Shown here: positions 45,815 to 54,576 of the stretch, in pieces
How the letters are laid out: the number at the start of each line of letters is the position of its first letter
How positions within the stretch are numbered: position 1 is the stretch's first letter
Assembly: GCF_900104415.1 (NCBI RefSeq)
Contig: NZ_FMXR01000005.1
Location: 234,028-298,027 of the forward strand
From: Eubacterium oxidoreducens
GTDB taxonomy: Bacteria; Bacillota; Clostridia; Lachnospirales; Lachnospiraceae
Length of the DNA stretch: 64,000 nt
Direction of reading: 5' to 3'
Program-made: the position numbers and the translations under genes
Notes under the pieces: generated by a model
What the model was told of the DNA's origin: nothing
The model's database searches: none
What the model saw: the letters and a program-made list of their open reading frames with translations, nothing else

Positions 45815-46374
45815 TATTACTGATAGACAATTACGATTCCTTTACTTACAACCTGTACCAGTACATCGGAGTCTTTAACGAAGATATTAAAGTCGTACGA
45901 AACGACAAAATCACAATAGACGAAATCAGGCAAATGAATCCGGAGCGCATTGTTTTGTCACCGGGCCCAAAAAGTCCAAAGGAAGCGGGCATCTGTATGG
46001 ACGCCGTAAAGGAATTTGCCGGTAAGGTGCCAATCCTGGGCATTTGCCTGGGACATCAAAGCATCGGAGAAGCATTTGGAGCAACCGTTTCTTATGCGAA
46101 GGAGTTGTATCACGGAAAACAGTCACTGGTAGAACATGATGCAGATGGAATCTATGAAGGAATCGAATCGCCGATTAAGGTGGCAAGATATCATTCGCTT
46201 GCAATTATAGAAAAGACGCTTCCTGAGTGCCTGGTGGTAACCGGAAGAACCGAAGATGGCGAGATTATGTCCATCAAACATAAGGAGTATCCGGTTGTGG
46301 GAATTCAGTTCCACCCGGAATCCATTTACACGCAGCATGGAAAACGCATGATTGAAAATTTCTTAAATATGTAA
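45811..46374 (+). CDS. trpG: Anthranilate synthase component II (glutamine amidotransferase)
   Basis: Supplies ammonia from glutamine to TrpE. A 187-residue class I amidotransferase with LIDNYDSFTYNLYQY, the oxyanion strand SPGPKSP, the nucleophile Cys in GICLGHQSIG, and the His-Glu pair in FHPESI. It is translationally coupled to trpE. It could also serve para-aminobenzoate synthase, as in some Gram-positives. Confidence 0.96.
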   Translation: MILLIDNYDSFTYNLYQYIGVFNEDIKVVRNDKITIDEIRQMNPERIVLSPGPKSPKEAGICMDAVKEFAGKVPILGICLGHQSIGEAFGATVSYAKELYHGKQSLVEHDADGIYEGIESPIKVARYHSLAIIEKTLPECLVVTGRTEDGEIMSIKHKEYPVVGIQFHPESIYTQHGKRMIENFLNM

Positions 46375-46385
46375 GGAGACGCGAG

Positions 46386-47183
46386 ATGATTTTAGATGTA
46401 ATCGTGGAAGACAAGAAAAAAAGACTAATAGAAGATAAAAATAGAGTGCCGTTTGAAGAAGTAAAAAGGGAGGCACTTAAGCTGGTGGAGGCAGATGCAT
46501 TTACCGGTGGCCGCTTTTATGAGGCGCTTGCGAAAGAGGAACTTTCGATCATCGGAGAATTCAAAAAAGCATCTCCGTCACTTGGCAATATCAAAAAGAC
46601 CATGGAACTGACAGACAGAATTGATGATTATAACGCATCTGTGGATTGTATCTCCTGTCTGACAGAACAAGATCATTTCCTTGGAAATATTGATTACTTT
46701 AAACAGATTCGAGCGATTTCCAAGCTGCCAATGATCCGAAAAGACTTTATGATTGATGAGTATCAGTTTTATGAAGCAAAAGTAATCGGAGCAGATGCAA
46801 TCTTACTGATTGCGGCAATTCTAGACGATGCGCAGATGAAAGATTTTTATCAGCTGGCTGAGAGCCTTCACTTAGATGCACTCGTGGAAGTGCACGATGA
46901 AAAGGAAATGGAACGCGCGCTTAAGATTGATCCAAGGATTGTCGGTGTTAACAACCGTGACTTAAGAGACTTTACGATTCGCCTTGATAATACGAAGCGC
47001 CTTTCGCCGATGGTGCCGGAAGGAAAAGTCTTTGTGGCAGAAAGCGGCATTGTGGAAGATGATGATGTGAGATTTTTAAAAGAGTGTAATGTGAATGCTT
47101 TCTTAATTGGAAGAGCCTTTATGGAATCGGAGAATCCTAAGGAAAAAGCAAAGCACTGGAAGAACATCTACGCGGAGGCTTAA
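46386..47183 (+). CDS. trpC: Indole-3-glycerol phosphate synthase
   Basis: Closes the indole ring from carboxyphenylamino-deoxyribulose phosphate. A 265-residue TIM barrel with IIGEFKKASPSLG (catalytic Lys and substrate loop), LTEQDHFLG, MIRKDFMIDEYQ, ADAILLIAAIL, VEVHDEKE, GVNNRDL and AESGI motifs. AAGGAG lies 7 nt upstream; trpF follows after 3 nt. Confidence 0.96.
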   Translation: MILDVIVEDKKKRLIEDKNRVPFEEVKREALKLVEADAFTGGRFYEALAKEELSIIGEFKKASPSLGNIKKTMELTDRIDDYNASVDCISCLTEQDHFLGNIDYFKQIRAISKLPMIRKDFMIDEYQFYEAKVIGADAILLIAAILDDAQMKDFYQLAESLHLDALVEVHDEKEMERALKIDPRIVGVNNRDLRDFTIRLDNTKRLSPMVPEGKVFVAESGIVEDDDVRFLKECNVNAFLIGRAFMESENPKEKAKHWKNIYAEA

Positions 47184-47186
47184 GAG

Positions 47187-47804
47187 ATGAGCGCAGGAGT
47201 AAAGATCTGTGGGCTGACCACAAAGCAGGATATTGCGTATATCAATGAGCTTAAGCCAAAGGCGGCAGGATTTGTAGTCGGATATCCAAAGAGCAAACGA
47301 AACTTACCCTTATCAGAAGCTGAATTGTTGATGAAGGAAGTCGATCAAGAAATTTTAAAGGTGGCCGTAACTGTATCGCCGGAAGTTGCATTTGCCATGG
47401 AAATCGAAGAGGCAGGATTTGACGTGCTGCAGATTCACGGAGAATTTGATAAGCGTATCTTAGACGAATGCAAGATCACAATCTGGCGGGCTGCGAATAT
47501 CAAGGAAAGTTTAGACGCCTATCATGAGGCGATGAAGTTGCCAAAGCAGGTAAAAGCCGTTGTCCTTGATGGGGCAAATGCCGGCGGCGGCAAGACATTT
47601 GACTGGGAGCAGGTAGTATCCGAAATCAAAGAACGGACAAAACTACTGATATTGGCCGGCGGATTAAATCGTGATAATGTAGCGCAGGGGATTAAAACCT
47701 TTCACCCTGATTTGGTAGATGTAAGTTCCGGCGTAGAAGGAACTTGCGGAAAAGATAGAGAAAAGATTCAAGAATTTATGACGGAGGTAACGAGAAATGG
47801 ATAA
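47187..47804 (+). CDS. trpF: Phosphoribosylanthranilate isomerase
   Basis: Amadori isomerisation of phosphoribosylanthranilate. A 205-residue TIM barrel with [12 protein letters not shown] (catalytic Cys), [20 protein letters not shown], the [16 protein letters not shown] aspartate loop, [12 protein letters not shown] and VDVSSGVEG. The Shine-Dalgarno GGAGG lies within the trpC end. It overlaps trpB by 8 nt. Confidence 0.95.
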   Translation: MSAGVKICGLTTKQDIAYINELKPKAAGFVVGYPKSKRNLPLSEAELLMKEVDQEILKVAVTVSPEVAFAMEIEEAGFDVLQIHGEFDKRILDECKITIWRAANIKESLDAYHEAMKLPKQVKAVVLDGANAGGGKTFDWEQVVSEIKERTKLLILAGGLNRDNVAQGIKTFHPDLVDVSSGVEGTCGKDREKIQEFMTEVTRNG

Positions 47805-48975
47805 AAGATATTATGGAGAATTTGGTGGACAGTTTGTTGCTGAGACACTGATGAATACATTAAAGGAACTGGAAACAGCATTTGAAGAGGCAATTCAAGA
47901 CCCAAAATTCTGGGAAGAATATAACTATTATTTAAAGCAGTATGTAGGACGCGAGACGCCGCTTTACTACGCTGAGAATTTGAGCAAAAAGTATGGCACG
48001 AAGATGTATTTAAAACGTGAAGATCTGTGTCATACGGGAGCACATAAGATTAATAATGTAATCGGTCAGATTCTTCTTGCCAAGCGCATGGGTAAGACTA
48101 AGATTATTGCTGAGACGGGAGCCGGTCAGCACGGCGTGGCAACCGCAACGGGCGCAGCGCTCTTTGGCATGAAGTGTACGGTTTACATGGGACAAGAAGA
48201 TATCGAGCGTCAGGCGCTGAATGTATTTCGTATGAAGATGCTAGGTGCTGATGTGGTCAGTGTCCGTTCCGGCAGCAATACTTTAAAGGATGCGACAAAT
48301 GAAGCAATCCGTACCTGGGCGAAGACAGCAGAAGATACGTTTTATATCATCGGTTCGGCTGTTGGTCCATATCCATATCCAAGAATGGTTAAGGAATTTC
48401 AGAGCGTGATTTCCAAGGAAGCCAAGGTGCAGCACTATGACGCAGAAGGAAGACTTCCGGATGTGGTTATGGCATGTGTCGGAGGTGGTTCGAATTCCAT
48501 CGGTATGTTCGCAGACTTCATTGAAGAAAAGGAGGTAGAACTGATTGGCGTTGAAGCAGCAGGACTTGGAATCGAAACCGGAAAGCATGCATCTGCAATG
48601 GCACTTGGACAGCCGGGAACGCTTCACGGCATGCGCTCTTATCTGCTTCAGGATGAAGATGGTAATGTACAACTTGCGCATTCCATTTCTGCAGGTCTTG
48701 ATTATCCGGGCGTTGGACCGGAACATGCCTACCTTAAGGATTCTGGCCGCGCAACTTACGTATCGATTACCGATGAAGAAGCGATGGATGCACTGATGGA
48801 ACTGTGCGAGGTAGAAGGTATTATCCCGGCAATCGAGAGTGCGCACGCACTTGCATATGCATTTAAGAAGGCAAAAGAGATGACACCGGATCAGAGCATG
48901 ATCTTATGTCTGTCAGGCCGCGGAGATAAAGACGTACCAACAATTATCGACTACATGGAAAAGAAGGACAATTAG
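47797..48975 (+). CDS. trpB: Tryptophan synthase beta subunit
   Basis: PLP enzyme that condenses indole with serine. 392 residues. It has [25 protein letters not shown] with the PLP lysine, [25 protein letters not shown] (phosphate-binding glycine loop), and the [10 protein letters not shown] and SGRGDKD segments. It is the TrpB1 type that pairs with TrpA. The start inside trpF follows GGAGGTAA. Confidence 0.97.
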   Translation: MDKRYYGEFGGQFVAETLMNTLKELETAFEEAIQDPKFWEEYNYYLKQYVGRETPLYYAENLSKKYGTKMYLKREDLCHTGAHKINNVIGQILLAKRMGKTKIIAETGAGQHGVATATGAALFGMKCTVYMGQEDIERQALNVFRMKMLGADVVSVRSGSNTLKDATNEAIRTWAKTAEDTFYIIGSAVGPYPYPRMVKEFQSVISKEAKVQHYDAEGRLPDVVMACVGGGSNSIGMFADFIEEKEVELIGVEAAGLGIETGKHASAMALGQPGTLHGMRSYLLQDEDGNVQLAHSISAGLDYPGVGPEHAYLKDSGRATYVSITDEEAMDALMELCEVEGIIPAIESAHALAYAFKKAKEMTPDQSMILCLSGRGDKDVPTIIDYMEKKDN

Positions 48976-48987
48976 GAGGAGAGGCAG

Positions 48988-49782
48988 ATGAACCGCATCG
49001 ATCAAAAATTACAGACATTACAAGAAAAAGGCGAAAAAGCATTTATTACATATATGACGGCAGGGCTTCCGGATATGGAGCGCTGCAAGGAACTGATTCG
49101 AACACAGGAGAAGGCAGGCACGGATGTGATTGAACTTGGAATTCCGTTTTCAGATCCTGTTGCAGACGGCCCGGTGATTCAGCAGGCTTCTTACGAATCT
49201 ATATTACTCGGAACGAATATTACAAAGGTCTTTCAGGCAGTGGAAGAAGTAAGAGGAGAAGGCGTAGAGATTCCAATCGTATTCATGCTTTACTACAACA
49301 CGATTCTGCACTATGGCGTGCAGGCATTTGTAGACAGATGTCTGCAGGTTGGCGTTGACGGACTGTTAATTCCGGATCTTCCATATGAAGAGCAAGGCGA
49401 GATAAATGCCTGCTTAGACGGACAAGATACGACATATTTACTTCAGCTGGTTTCGCCGATTTCGGCAGACCGTATTGAGATGATTACCAAAGAGGCAAAG
49501 GGATTTGTCTACTGCGTCTCTTCTATGGGGGTTACCGGTCAGGCGGCTGACTTCCATAAGGAAGTTCGCTCTTATCTTGAGAAGGTAAAGGCGGCATCAC
49601 CGATTCCGATTATGATGGGATTTGGTATCCGTAACGCAGAAGATGTTGCGAATCTAAAGGATACGATTGATGGTGCAATCGTGGGAAGTTATTTTATTAA
49701 TCTGATGAAACAATATGGCTATGACATGAGCGTTGCGGAGCAGTATATCCGCAAGTTCAAAAAAGAGCTGAACGAAAACTAG
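48988..49782 (+). CDS. trpA: Tryptophan synthase alpha subunit
   Basis: Cleaves indole-glycerol phosphate to indole, which is channelled to TrpB. A 264-residue TIM barrel with FITYMTAGLPD (catalytic Glu replaced in usual position by the MTAGLPDME context), ELGIPFSDPVADGPVIQ (catalytic Asp), GLLIPDLPYEE and the FGIRNAEDV and IVGSYF phosphate-binding turns. AGGAGGAG lies upstream. Confidence 0.95.
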   Translation: MNRIDQKLQTLQEKGEKAFITYMTAGLPDMERCKELIRTQEKAGTDVIELGIPFSDPVADGPVIQQASYESILLGTNITKVFQAVEEVRGEGVEIPIVFMLYYNTILHYGVQAFVDRCLQVGVDGLLIPDLPYEEQGEINACLDGQDTTYLLQLVSPISADRIEMITKEAKGFVYCVSSMGVTGQAADFHKEVRSYLEKVKAASPIPIMMGFGIRNAEDVANLKDTIDGAIVGSYFINLMKQYGYDMSVAEQYIRKFKKELNEN

Positions 49783-49809
49783 GCACCAGGCAAAGGAGCG
49801 TGACTTATT

Positions 49810-50820
49810 ATGGAAATGAAAGAAGCAATTGCAACAACCGCATCCGGAGAGAATCTGACTAAGGCACAGGCTGAAGCAGTTATGGAGATTATGCTGAGCG
49901 GAAAAGCGACGCAGGCACAGATTGGTGCATTTTTGGCCGGCCTTCGACTAAAAGGCGAGACAGTAGAAGAAGTGACTGGATTTGCCAATATCTTAAAAGA
50001 AAAAGCAATGAAGATTCATCCTAATGTTAAGAAGTTTATCGATTTTGTGGGAACCGGTGGAGACTGTACCTACAGTTTCAATATTTCTACAACTTCTTCG
50101 TTCGTGGTTGCGGGAGCCGGTGTTCCGGTTGCCAAGCACGGAAACCGCTCGATTTCAAGCAAGTCAGGAGCCGGTGATGTGCTTGAAGCACTTGGGGTAA
50201 ATATCTTATCAGAGCCTAAGAGAGTGCAAGAAGAAGTAGAGCAGATTGGTCTTGGCTTCATGTTTGCTCCTAACTTTAACCAGTCGATGAAGTATGTCGG
50301 TCAGGCAAGAAAAGAACTTGGCATCAGAACGGTATTTAACATCTTAGGACCACTTGCGAATCCGTCCAATGCAACATATATGTTAATCGGTGTCTATAGT
50401 CCGGATCTGACAGAGACAATTGCCAATGTTATGAAGAACATGGGCGTGGAACATGCAATGGTTGTAAGTGGATATGACAATATGGACGAAATCACATTAA
50501 CGGATAAGACCAGAATATCACAGGTGCGAGATGGTAAGGTAAGAACTTATGAAATTGCGCCGGAAGATTATGGATTTAAGAGAGCGGCAATGGAGGAACT
50601 GCAAGGTGGTGACGGAGCAGAAAATGCGAAAATCACACGGGGAATTTTGGAAGGAACCATTACAGGGCCAAAGCGTGATATTGTTCTTTTGAATGCTGGT
50701 GCAGCGCTTTATATGGCAGAGGAGGCTGACAGCATAGAACAAGGAATCGAGATGGCAAGACAGTCCATCGATCAGGGGAAAGCACTCTATGTGTTAGAAG
50801 AACTGATTCGTGCGCATTGA
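49810..50820 (+). CDS. trpD: Anthranilate phosphoribosyltransferase
   Basis: Attaches phosphoribosyl from PRPP to anthranilate. A 336-residue protein with GTGGDCTYSFNISTTSS (PRPP glycine loop), KHGNRSISSKSGAGDVLEALG, APNFNQSMKYVGQARKELGIRTVFNILGPLANP, and the VSGYDNMDEIT segment. It lies last in the operon, after trpA, rather than in the usual place between trpG and trpC. Start at 49810 behind AAAGGAG. Confidence 0.96.
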   Translation: MEMKEAIATTASGENLTKAQAEAVMEIMLSGKATQAQIGAFLAGLRLKGETVEEVTGFANILKEKAMKIHPNVKKFIDFVGTGGDCTYSFNISTTSSFVVAGAGVPVAKHGNRSISSKSGAGDVLEALGVNILSEPKRVQEEVEQIGLGFMFAPNFNQSMKYVGQARKELGIRTVFNILGPLANPSNATYMLIGVYSPDLTETIANVMKNMGVEHAMVVSGYDNMDEITLTDKTRISQVRDGKVRTYEIAPEDYGFKRAAMEELQGGDGAENAKITRGILEGTITGPKRDIVLLNAGAALYMAEEADSIEQGIEMARQSIDQGKALYVLEELIRAH

Positions 50821-50822
50821 TG

Positions 50823-50950
50823 TTTAACTCAGTCGGAGTACAAGCTCCGACTGAGTTAAACGCTCCGCGAGGATGCGCACGGATTCGGACAGGAATTTGT
50901 CTGCTGAAGCAGACCCGAATCCGGCGCGCAAGACTCGCGAGCGAGTCTTG
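50823..50950. repeat. Three-hairpin GC-rich intergenic element
   Basis: Three consecutive inverted repeats fill the gap after trpD. The first is a perfect 16-bp stem with a 6-nt loop (50823-50860, tttaactcagtcggag arm). The second is a compound stem, tgcgc..cggattcgg / ccgaatccg..gcgca (50874-50930), enclosing a 6-bp hairpin gtctgc-TGAA-gcagac. The third is a 9-bp stem, caagactcg / cgagtcttg (50929-50950). GC content is clearly above the surrounding spacer. No T tract follows directly. It looks like a mobile or dispersed intergenic repeat; no copy elsewhere in this window was noticed. Confidence 0.75.
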
Positions 50951-50960
50951 ACGAATTCTT

Positions 50961-51002
50961 AAAAAGATATCTATGACAGTTGTGTGATAGATATCTTTTT
51001 TT
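50961..51002 (+). terminator. Terminator after the trp operon
   Basis: Arms aaaaagatatctat and atagatatcttttt surround a 12-nt loop and run into seven T. It is immediately followed by a TATAAT (51005-51010) that probably serves the next gene. Confidence 0.88.
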
Positions 51003-51043
51003 GGTATAATAGAACGTAAGAATTAGATAGGAAGAGGAGTATT

Positions 51044-52081
51044 ATGAGAAAGCTAAGACAACTTATACTGCCGCTTATATTGCTGCTGATGCTTATGGGA
51101 GGTGGCTGTTCGCAGGCAGAAATTGCCGATGAGAGTTTAGTCGTCAGCAACGAACAAAGTAGTGTCAGCGAAGAAGAGACGAAGACGCAAGCAGCACAGG
51201 AAGAAGAGCAAGAACAAGAGTCTCATAAAGAGGCTGCGGATAGTAGCGAGCAGACTTCGAATGCGTTTGATATTACGCAGATTCCGGAGTACTGCGGAGT
51301 TGCATCTTATGTGGTGAATAATAATGAACCGTATTTTACGGAGGATGAAATTACAGATGAGGCATTTGAAGATTATGGCGCGCTCGATTCGCTTGGTCGA
51401 TGTACAACAGCATTTGCCTGCGTAGGAACCGAAACCATGCCGACACAAGAACGTGGATCAATCGGTTCAGTAAAGCCGACAGGCTGGCATACTGTAAAGT
51501 ACAATGGAATTGATGGTAATTATTTATACAATCGCTGCCATTTGATTGCGTATTGTTTGGGAGCAGAAAATGCAAATGAGAAGAATCTGATTACCGGAAC
51601 CCGTTATATGAATGTAGAGGGAATGCTTCCTTATGAAGAGGAGACGGCTTCTTATATTGATCGCACACAAAACCACGTTATGTATCGTGTAACACCGATT
51701 TTTGAAGAAAATAATTTTTTGGCAAGTGGTGTATTGATGGAAGCGTACTCGGTAGAAGATGAGGGGGAAGGAATCTGTTTTTGCGTATATTGCTATAATG
51801 TGCAGCCGGATATTACGATTGATTATGCTACCGGAGATTCGAAAGGAGAAGAATTTACCGGATCTGCCTCTTCTGCATCGGATGAGGAAACATCGCAAAG
51901 CAAGGAGTCTGAGAATACGACGGATGCTGATTATGTGATTAATACCAATACAAAGAAATTTCATTTGCCAACTTGTTCGAGTGTGAAAAGAATGGCTCAA
52001 AAAAACACTAAGACCTATCATGGTGATAGACAAGAACTGATTGATGAGGGATATGATCCATGCGGGAATTGTAATCCATAG
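51044..52081 (+). CDS. Secreted lipoprotein DNA/RNA nuclease (EndA-like) with C-terminal Cys motif
   Basis: A 345-residue lipoprotein: a signal peptide with lipobox near MGGGCS (Cys about 23), then an acidic Glu/Gln/Ser linker to about residue 75. The nuclease domain (about 80-260) has the ββα-metal motif region YNRCHLIAYCLG and the downstream NEKNLITGTRYMNVEGM of DNA-entry nucleases. The usual DRGH reads NRCH here; the catalytic His and the NLITGTRYMN block are kept. A second linker leads to a C-terminal zinc-ribbon-like piece (FHLPTCSSVKRM ... YDPCGNC) resembling the Ada metal-binding fold. Expected to act outside the cell. GAAGAGGAG lies upstream. Confidence 0.88.
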   Translation: MRKLRQLILPLILLLMLMGGGCSQAEIADESLVVSNEQSSVSEEETKTQAAQEEEQEQESHKEAADSSEQTSNAFDITQIPEYCGVASYVVNNNEPYFTEDEITDEAFEDYGALDSLGRCTTAFACVGTETMPTQERGSIGSVKPTGWHTVKYNGIDGNYLYNRCHLIAYCLGAENANEKNLITGTRYMNVEGMLPYEEETASYIDRTQNHVMYRVTPIFEENNFLASGVLMEAYSVEDEGEGICFCVYCYNVQPDITIDYATGDSKGEEFTGSASSASDEETSQSKESENTTDADYVINTNTKKFHLPTCSSVKRMAQKNTKTYHGDRQELIDEGYDPCGNCNP

Positions 52082-52099
52082 GGGAAAGGGGGATGGACA

Positions 52100-53407
52100 G
52101 TGCTATCACAGGTATTGCGGTCTGTTGAATTTTATGTAGGAATAGAAGTGTGGGCATCAATTTTGTGTTTTGCTGCCGCGCTTTATCGTTTGGTTGGAAG
52201 GCTGCCAAAGGATGGACGAACCAAGATGTGTCTGCTCCTTTTCGTTACCGGAATTATGATGCTTGGAGATGTGTTCGCGTGGGGATATAACGGTATTAGC
52301 GGTCAATTTGCAAGACATGTAATCATTGTTGGTAATTTTCTGTGTTATTTTGGTCCGTATCTTGTTTGTTATATTTATGGATGGTATATGAGAGACTTTA
52401 CTTCGAGACGTAAGGTTACGGAGGTTATCAAAGGAATCTTATATCTAGATACGTTCTATGGGATGATTACGTCTGTTATATCGTTGTTTAACGGAATGTA
52501 CTATTATGTTGATGATGCGAACCGATATGTGAGAGGTCCATTGTTCCTGCTATCGCAGAACATCGGTGTGGTTTTTTTCATTCTCGTGGTCATTATTTTG
52601 ATTATCGAACGAAAATATATGGGCTGGACGATGTTTTTTATCTTTTTTTGCTATGTAGGATATCCGACGGCAGCAGTTGTGTTTTCGGTCTTTCGGCAGA
52701 TGCCTTATTCGCAGTTGAACCTTGGTATTTCAATGGCGGTACTGACGATGTTCGTATTTATGATGCATATGCAGCGCGTTCTTTTGGATAAGCAGAGTGC
52801 GGAAATTATTATGCAGCAAAAAGAAATCAATGAATTGCAAATAGGTATCGTAATGTCGCAGATTCAACCGCATTTTATGTTTAACTGCTTAAATTCAATT
52901 TATTATTTGTGTGAAAAAGATTCGCATAAGGCACAAAGAGCGATTGATAATTTTGCGAAATATCTGCGTGGTAATATGGATTCTATGAAAAATACAGAAG
53001 CCATCACGTTTCAGCAGGAACTCGATCATGTTAAGACTTATCTGGAATTGGAAAAAATGAGATTCGAAGAAGAGTTGAAAGTCGAATACGATCTTCAGGT
53101 GGAAAGCTTTTTTATTCCGCCCCTGACGTTGCAGCCGATGGTGGAAAATGCGGTAAAGCATGGTGTGGGAAAAAAGATTGGCGGCGGAACCGTAAGCATT
53201 CATACGTATGAAACGGAACATGAGTATGTTGTGTGTGTAAAAGACGATGGGGTTGGATTTGAATGTAATGAAAAGAAGAACGATGGACGAACACACATCG
53301 GGATCGAAAATGTTCGCCAGCGGCTTAAGGAAATGGTGGATGGAAGATTAATTATAGAATCAGAGGTGGGAAAAGGGACAAAATCCATGATTATTATTCC
53401 AAAATAG
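52100..53407 (+). CDS. Orphan LytS-type sensor histidine kinase
   Basis: A 435-residue kinase. About seven helices occupy residues 1-225, a coiled linker follows (LLDKQSAEIIMQQKEI), then the His_kinase domain with SQIQPHFMFNCLNSI phospho-acceptor block (about 255-268), N box MVENAVKHGVGKK and G boxes DDGVGF and VGKGTKS. It starts with GTG at 52100, 7 nt after AAGGGGG; the ATG at 52093 is in another frame that soon stops. The domain layout is the same as the kinase at 10785, but there is no response regulator beside it. Its partner must be elsewhere. Confidence 0.92.
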   Translation: MLSQVLRSVEFYVGIEVWASILCFAAALYRLVGRLPKDGRTKMCLLLFVTGIMMLGDVFAWGYNGISGQFARHVIIVGNFLCYFGPYLVCYIYGWYMRDFTSRRKVTEVIKGILYLDTFYGMITSVISLFNGMYYYVDDANRYVRGPLFLLSQNIGVVFFILVVIILIIERKYMGWTMFFIFFCYVGYPTAAVVFSVFRQMPYSQLNLGISMAVLTMFVFMMHMQRVLLDKQSAEIIMQQKEINELQIGIVMSQIQPHFMFNCLNSIYYLCEKDSHKAQRAIDNFAKYLRGNMDSMKNTEAITFQQELDHVKTYLELEKMRFEEELKVEYDLQVESFFIPPLTLQPMVENAVKHGVGKKIGGGTVSIHTYETEHEYVVCVKDDGVGFECNEKKNDGRTHIGIENVRQRLKEMVDGRLIIESEVGKGTKSMIIIPK

Positions 53408-53479
53408 GCATAAGATTTCGTTATTTTAGAGATAATTTATATTTGTGTGTCCTTTTTGTGACCTAAGTACTAGTATTAT

Positions 53480-53599
53480 GTACTCAGAAAAGAAACAACC
53501 CCCCTCATTTTAAAGTTTGTATTTAGTACGAATTTTTATCCCTCATTTCTTTTCTATTACTCCTCAATCGGTGAGCCCCCCAGCTCACCGATTTTTTTT
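53480..53599 (+). ncRNA. Candidate C-rich small RNA with terminator
   Basis: The 342-nt gap between the orphan kinase and the next gene contains a strong intrinsic terminator (53566-53599, aatcggtgagc / gctcaccgatt plus seven T). It lies 160 nt after the kinase stop and is preceded by single-stranded-looking stretches rich in CCC: aacccccctcatt, atccctcatt and actcctcaa. Such UCCC/CCUC motifs are typical of Gram-positive small RNAs that pair with Shine-Dalgarno sites. A -10-like TATTAT is at 53474-53479, but the -35 is poor. The terminator itself is certain; independent transcription is not. It could simply be the kinase 3' UTR. Confidence 0.4.
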
Positions 53600-53749
53600 A
53601 CATTATACGATGCCAAAAAAGATTACCCCTTTGCAAATTCTTTAAATTTAAGGAAGAAATCTTAATATTTCTTAAGATATATTTTTGGGAAAACCGTGCT
53701 ATAATGATAAAAAAGCAGGGGAACGCATTCAATATGGGAGTATGATATT

Positions 53750-54394
53750 ATGAAAAAAAAGGCAAGTTACATTGCGGCATTCTTATCCTGCGCCATACTG
53801 GTTGCAGGTATCTTATTGTCTCCGCTGCAGGCAGAGGCGAAGAGTGGACCAAGACTTTCTGAAAAAAGCTATAGCCTGACGATGGAAGCGGGAAAAAACA
53901 CCTTTAGCCTGCGCCTGATAGGAGGAAAAGGAAAAAGCAACTGGTCGGTGACCAAAGGAAGCGATGTCATAAGTTTAAAAAAAGAAAATAAGAAAAGATA
54001 TACAGTCAGTGCAAGAAAAGTAGGAAATGCGATTATAAGCGTAAAAACCGGTAGAAAGGTTTTGCAATGTAAGGTGGAAGTTGTAGATTTGAAAGCACCA
54101 TCTTTAGGAGTAAAATCCAGTGCCAATTGTGCATTGCTTAAATGGAGCGGTGTAACAGCGGCGGATTATTATGAAATCTATCGCAAGACCGGTAAAGGCT
54201 CCTATTATTTACTTCGAACTTTCCGGGATGATAATAACGAACATTATGTATTTGCCGATTATACGGTAGCGTCCGGAGAGGTATATACCTACAAAATCAA
54301 AAGCGTATATAAGAATATAAAAAGTAATGATTCTAAAGAGGTGACGGTAAAAATACCTTATAAAAAAGGGCGAAGATTTTCTGGTGTCAAATAA
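53750..54394 (+). CDS. Secreted protein with Ig-like and Fn3-like domains
   Basis: A 214-residue secreted protein. The signal peptide runs to about residue 31 (QAEA-K). An Ig-like fold follows (about 33-113; LSEKSYSLTMEAGKNTFSL and SARKVGNAIISVKTG strands, in the style of bacterial Ig group 2). An Fn3-like domain follows (about 115-205; LLKWSGVTAADYYEIYRKTGKGSYYLL and YTYKIKSVYKN). A very basic tail (KKGRRFSGVK) ends the protein; there is no sortase signal. An extended -10 promoter (TGCTATAAT at 53697-53705) lies upstream. Probably a surface- or matrix-associated protein; no enzyme domain. Confidence 0.78.
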   Translation: MKKKASYIAAFLSCAILVAGILLSPLQAEAKSGPRLSEKSYSLTMEAGKNTFSLRLIGGKGKSNWSVTKGSDVISLKKENKKRYTVSARKVGNAIISVKTGRKVLQCKVEVVDLKAPSLGVKSSANCALLKWSGVTAADYYEIYRKTGKGSYYLLRTFRDDNNEHYVFADYTVASGEVYTYKIKSVYKNIKSNDSKEVTVKIPYKKGRRFSGVK

Positions 54395-54408
54395 AAGAAA
54401 AGGCAAAG

Positions 54409-54436
54409 GCAGGGTGATAATTCATCCTGCTTTTTT
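54409..54436 (+). terminator. Terminator of the Ig/Fn3 protein gene
   Basis: A 9-bp stem, gcagggtga / tcatcctgc (one G-U), with a 4-nt loop is followed by six T. Confidence 0.85.
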
Positions 54437-54495
54437 GCGCGGTCTGCCAGGCTTTTACACAAACAGCGAGGATTTTGGCAAGAAAAGGGATAGCC

Positions 54496-54524
54496 TTGAC
54501 GAGTGGAAAGTGCTATGATAAAAT
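54496..54524 (+). promoter_or_regulatory. Promoter of the amino-acid ABC importer operon
   Basis: TTGACG at 54496-54501 and TAAAAT at 54519-54524 are 17 bp apart. The long N-terminal extension of the downstream frame crosses this promoter and is rejected. Confidence 0.75.
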
Positions 54525-54576
54525 TCCTGTGTTAGTTTACCGTGATAAATTGGTAGTAGAAGAAAGAGGAATTATT

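Noticed and set aside
48283..48846. 187-codon minus-strand frame inside trpB
   Set aside because: It overlaps the strongly conserved TrpB sequence; no motif or initiation site.
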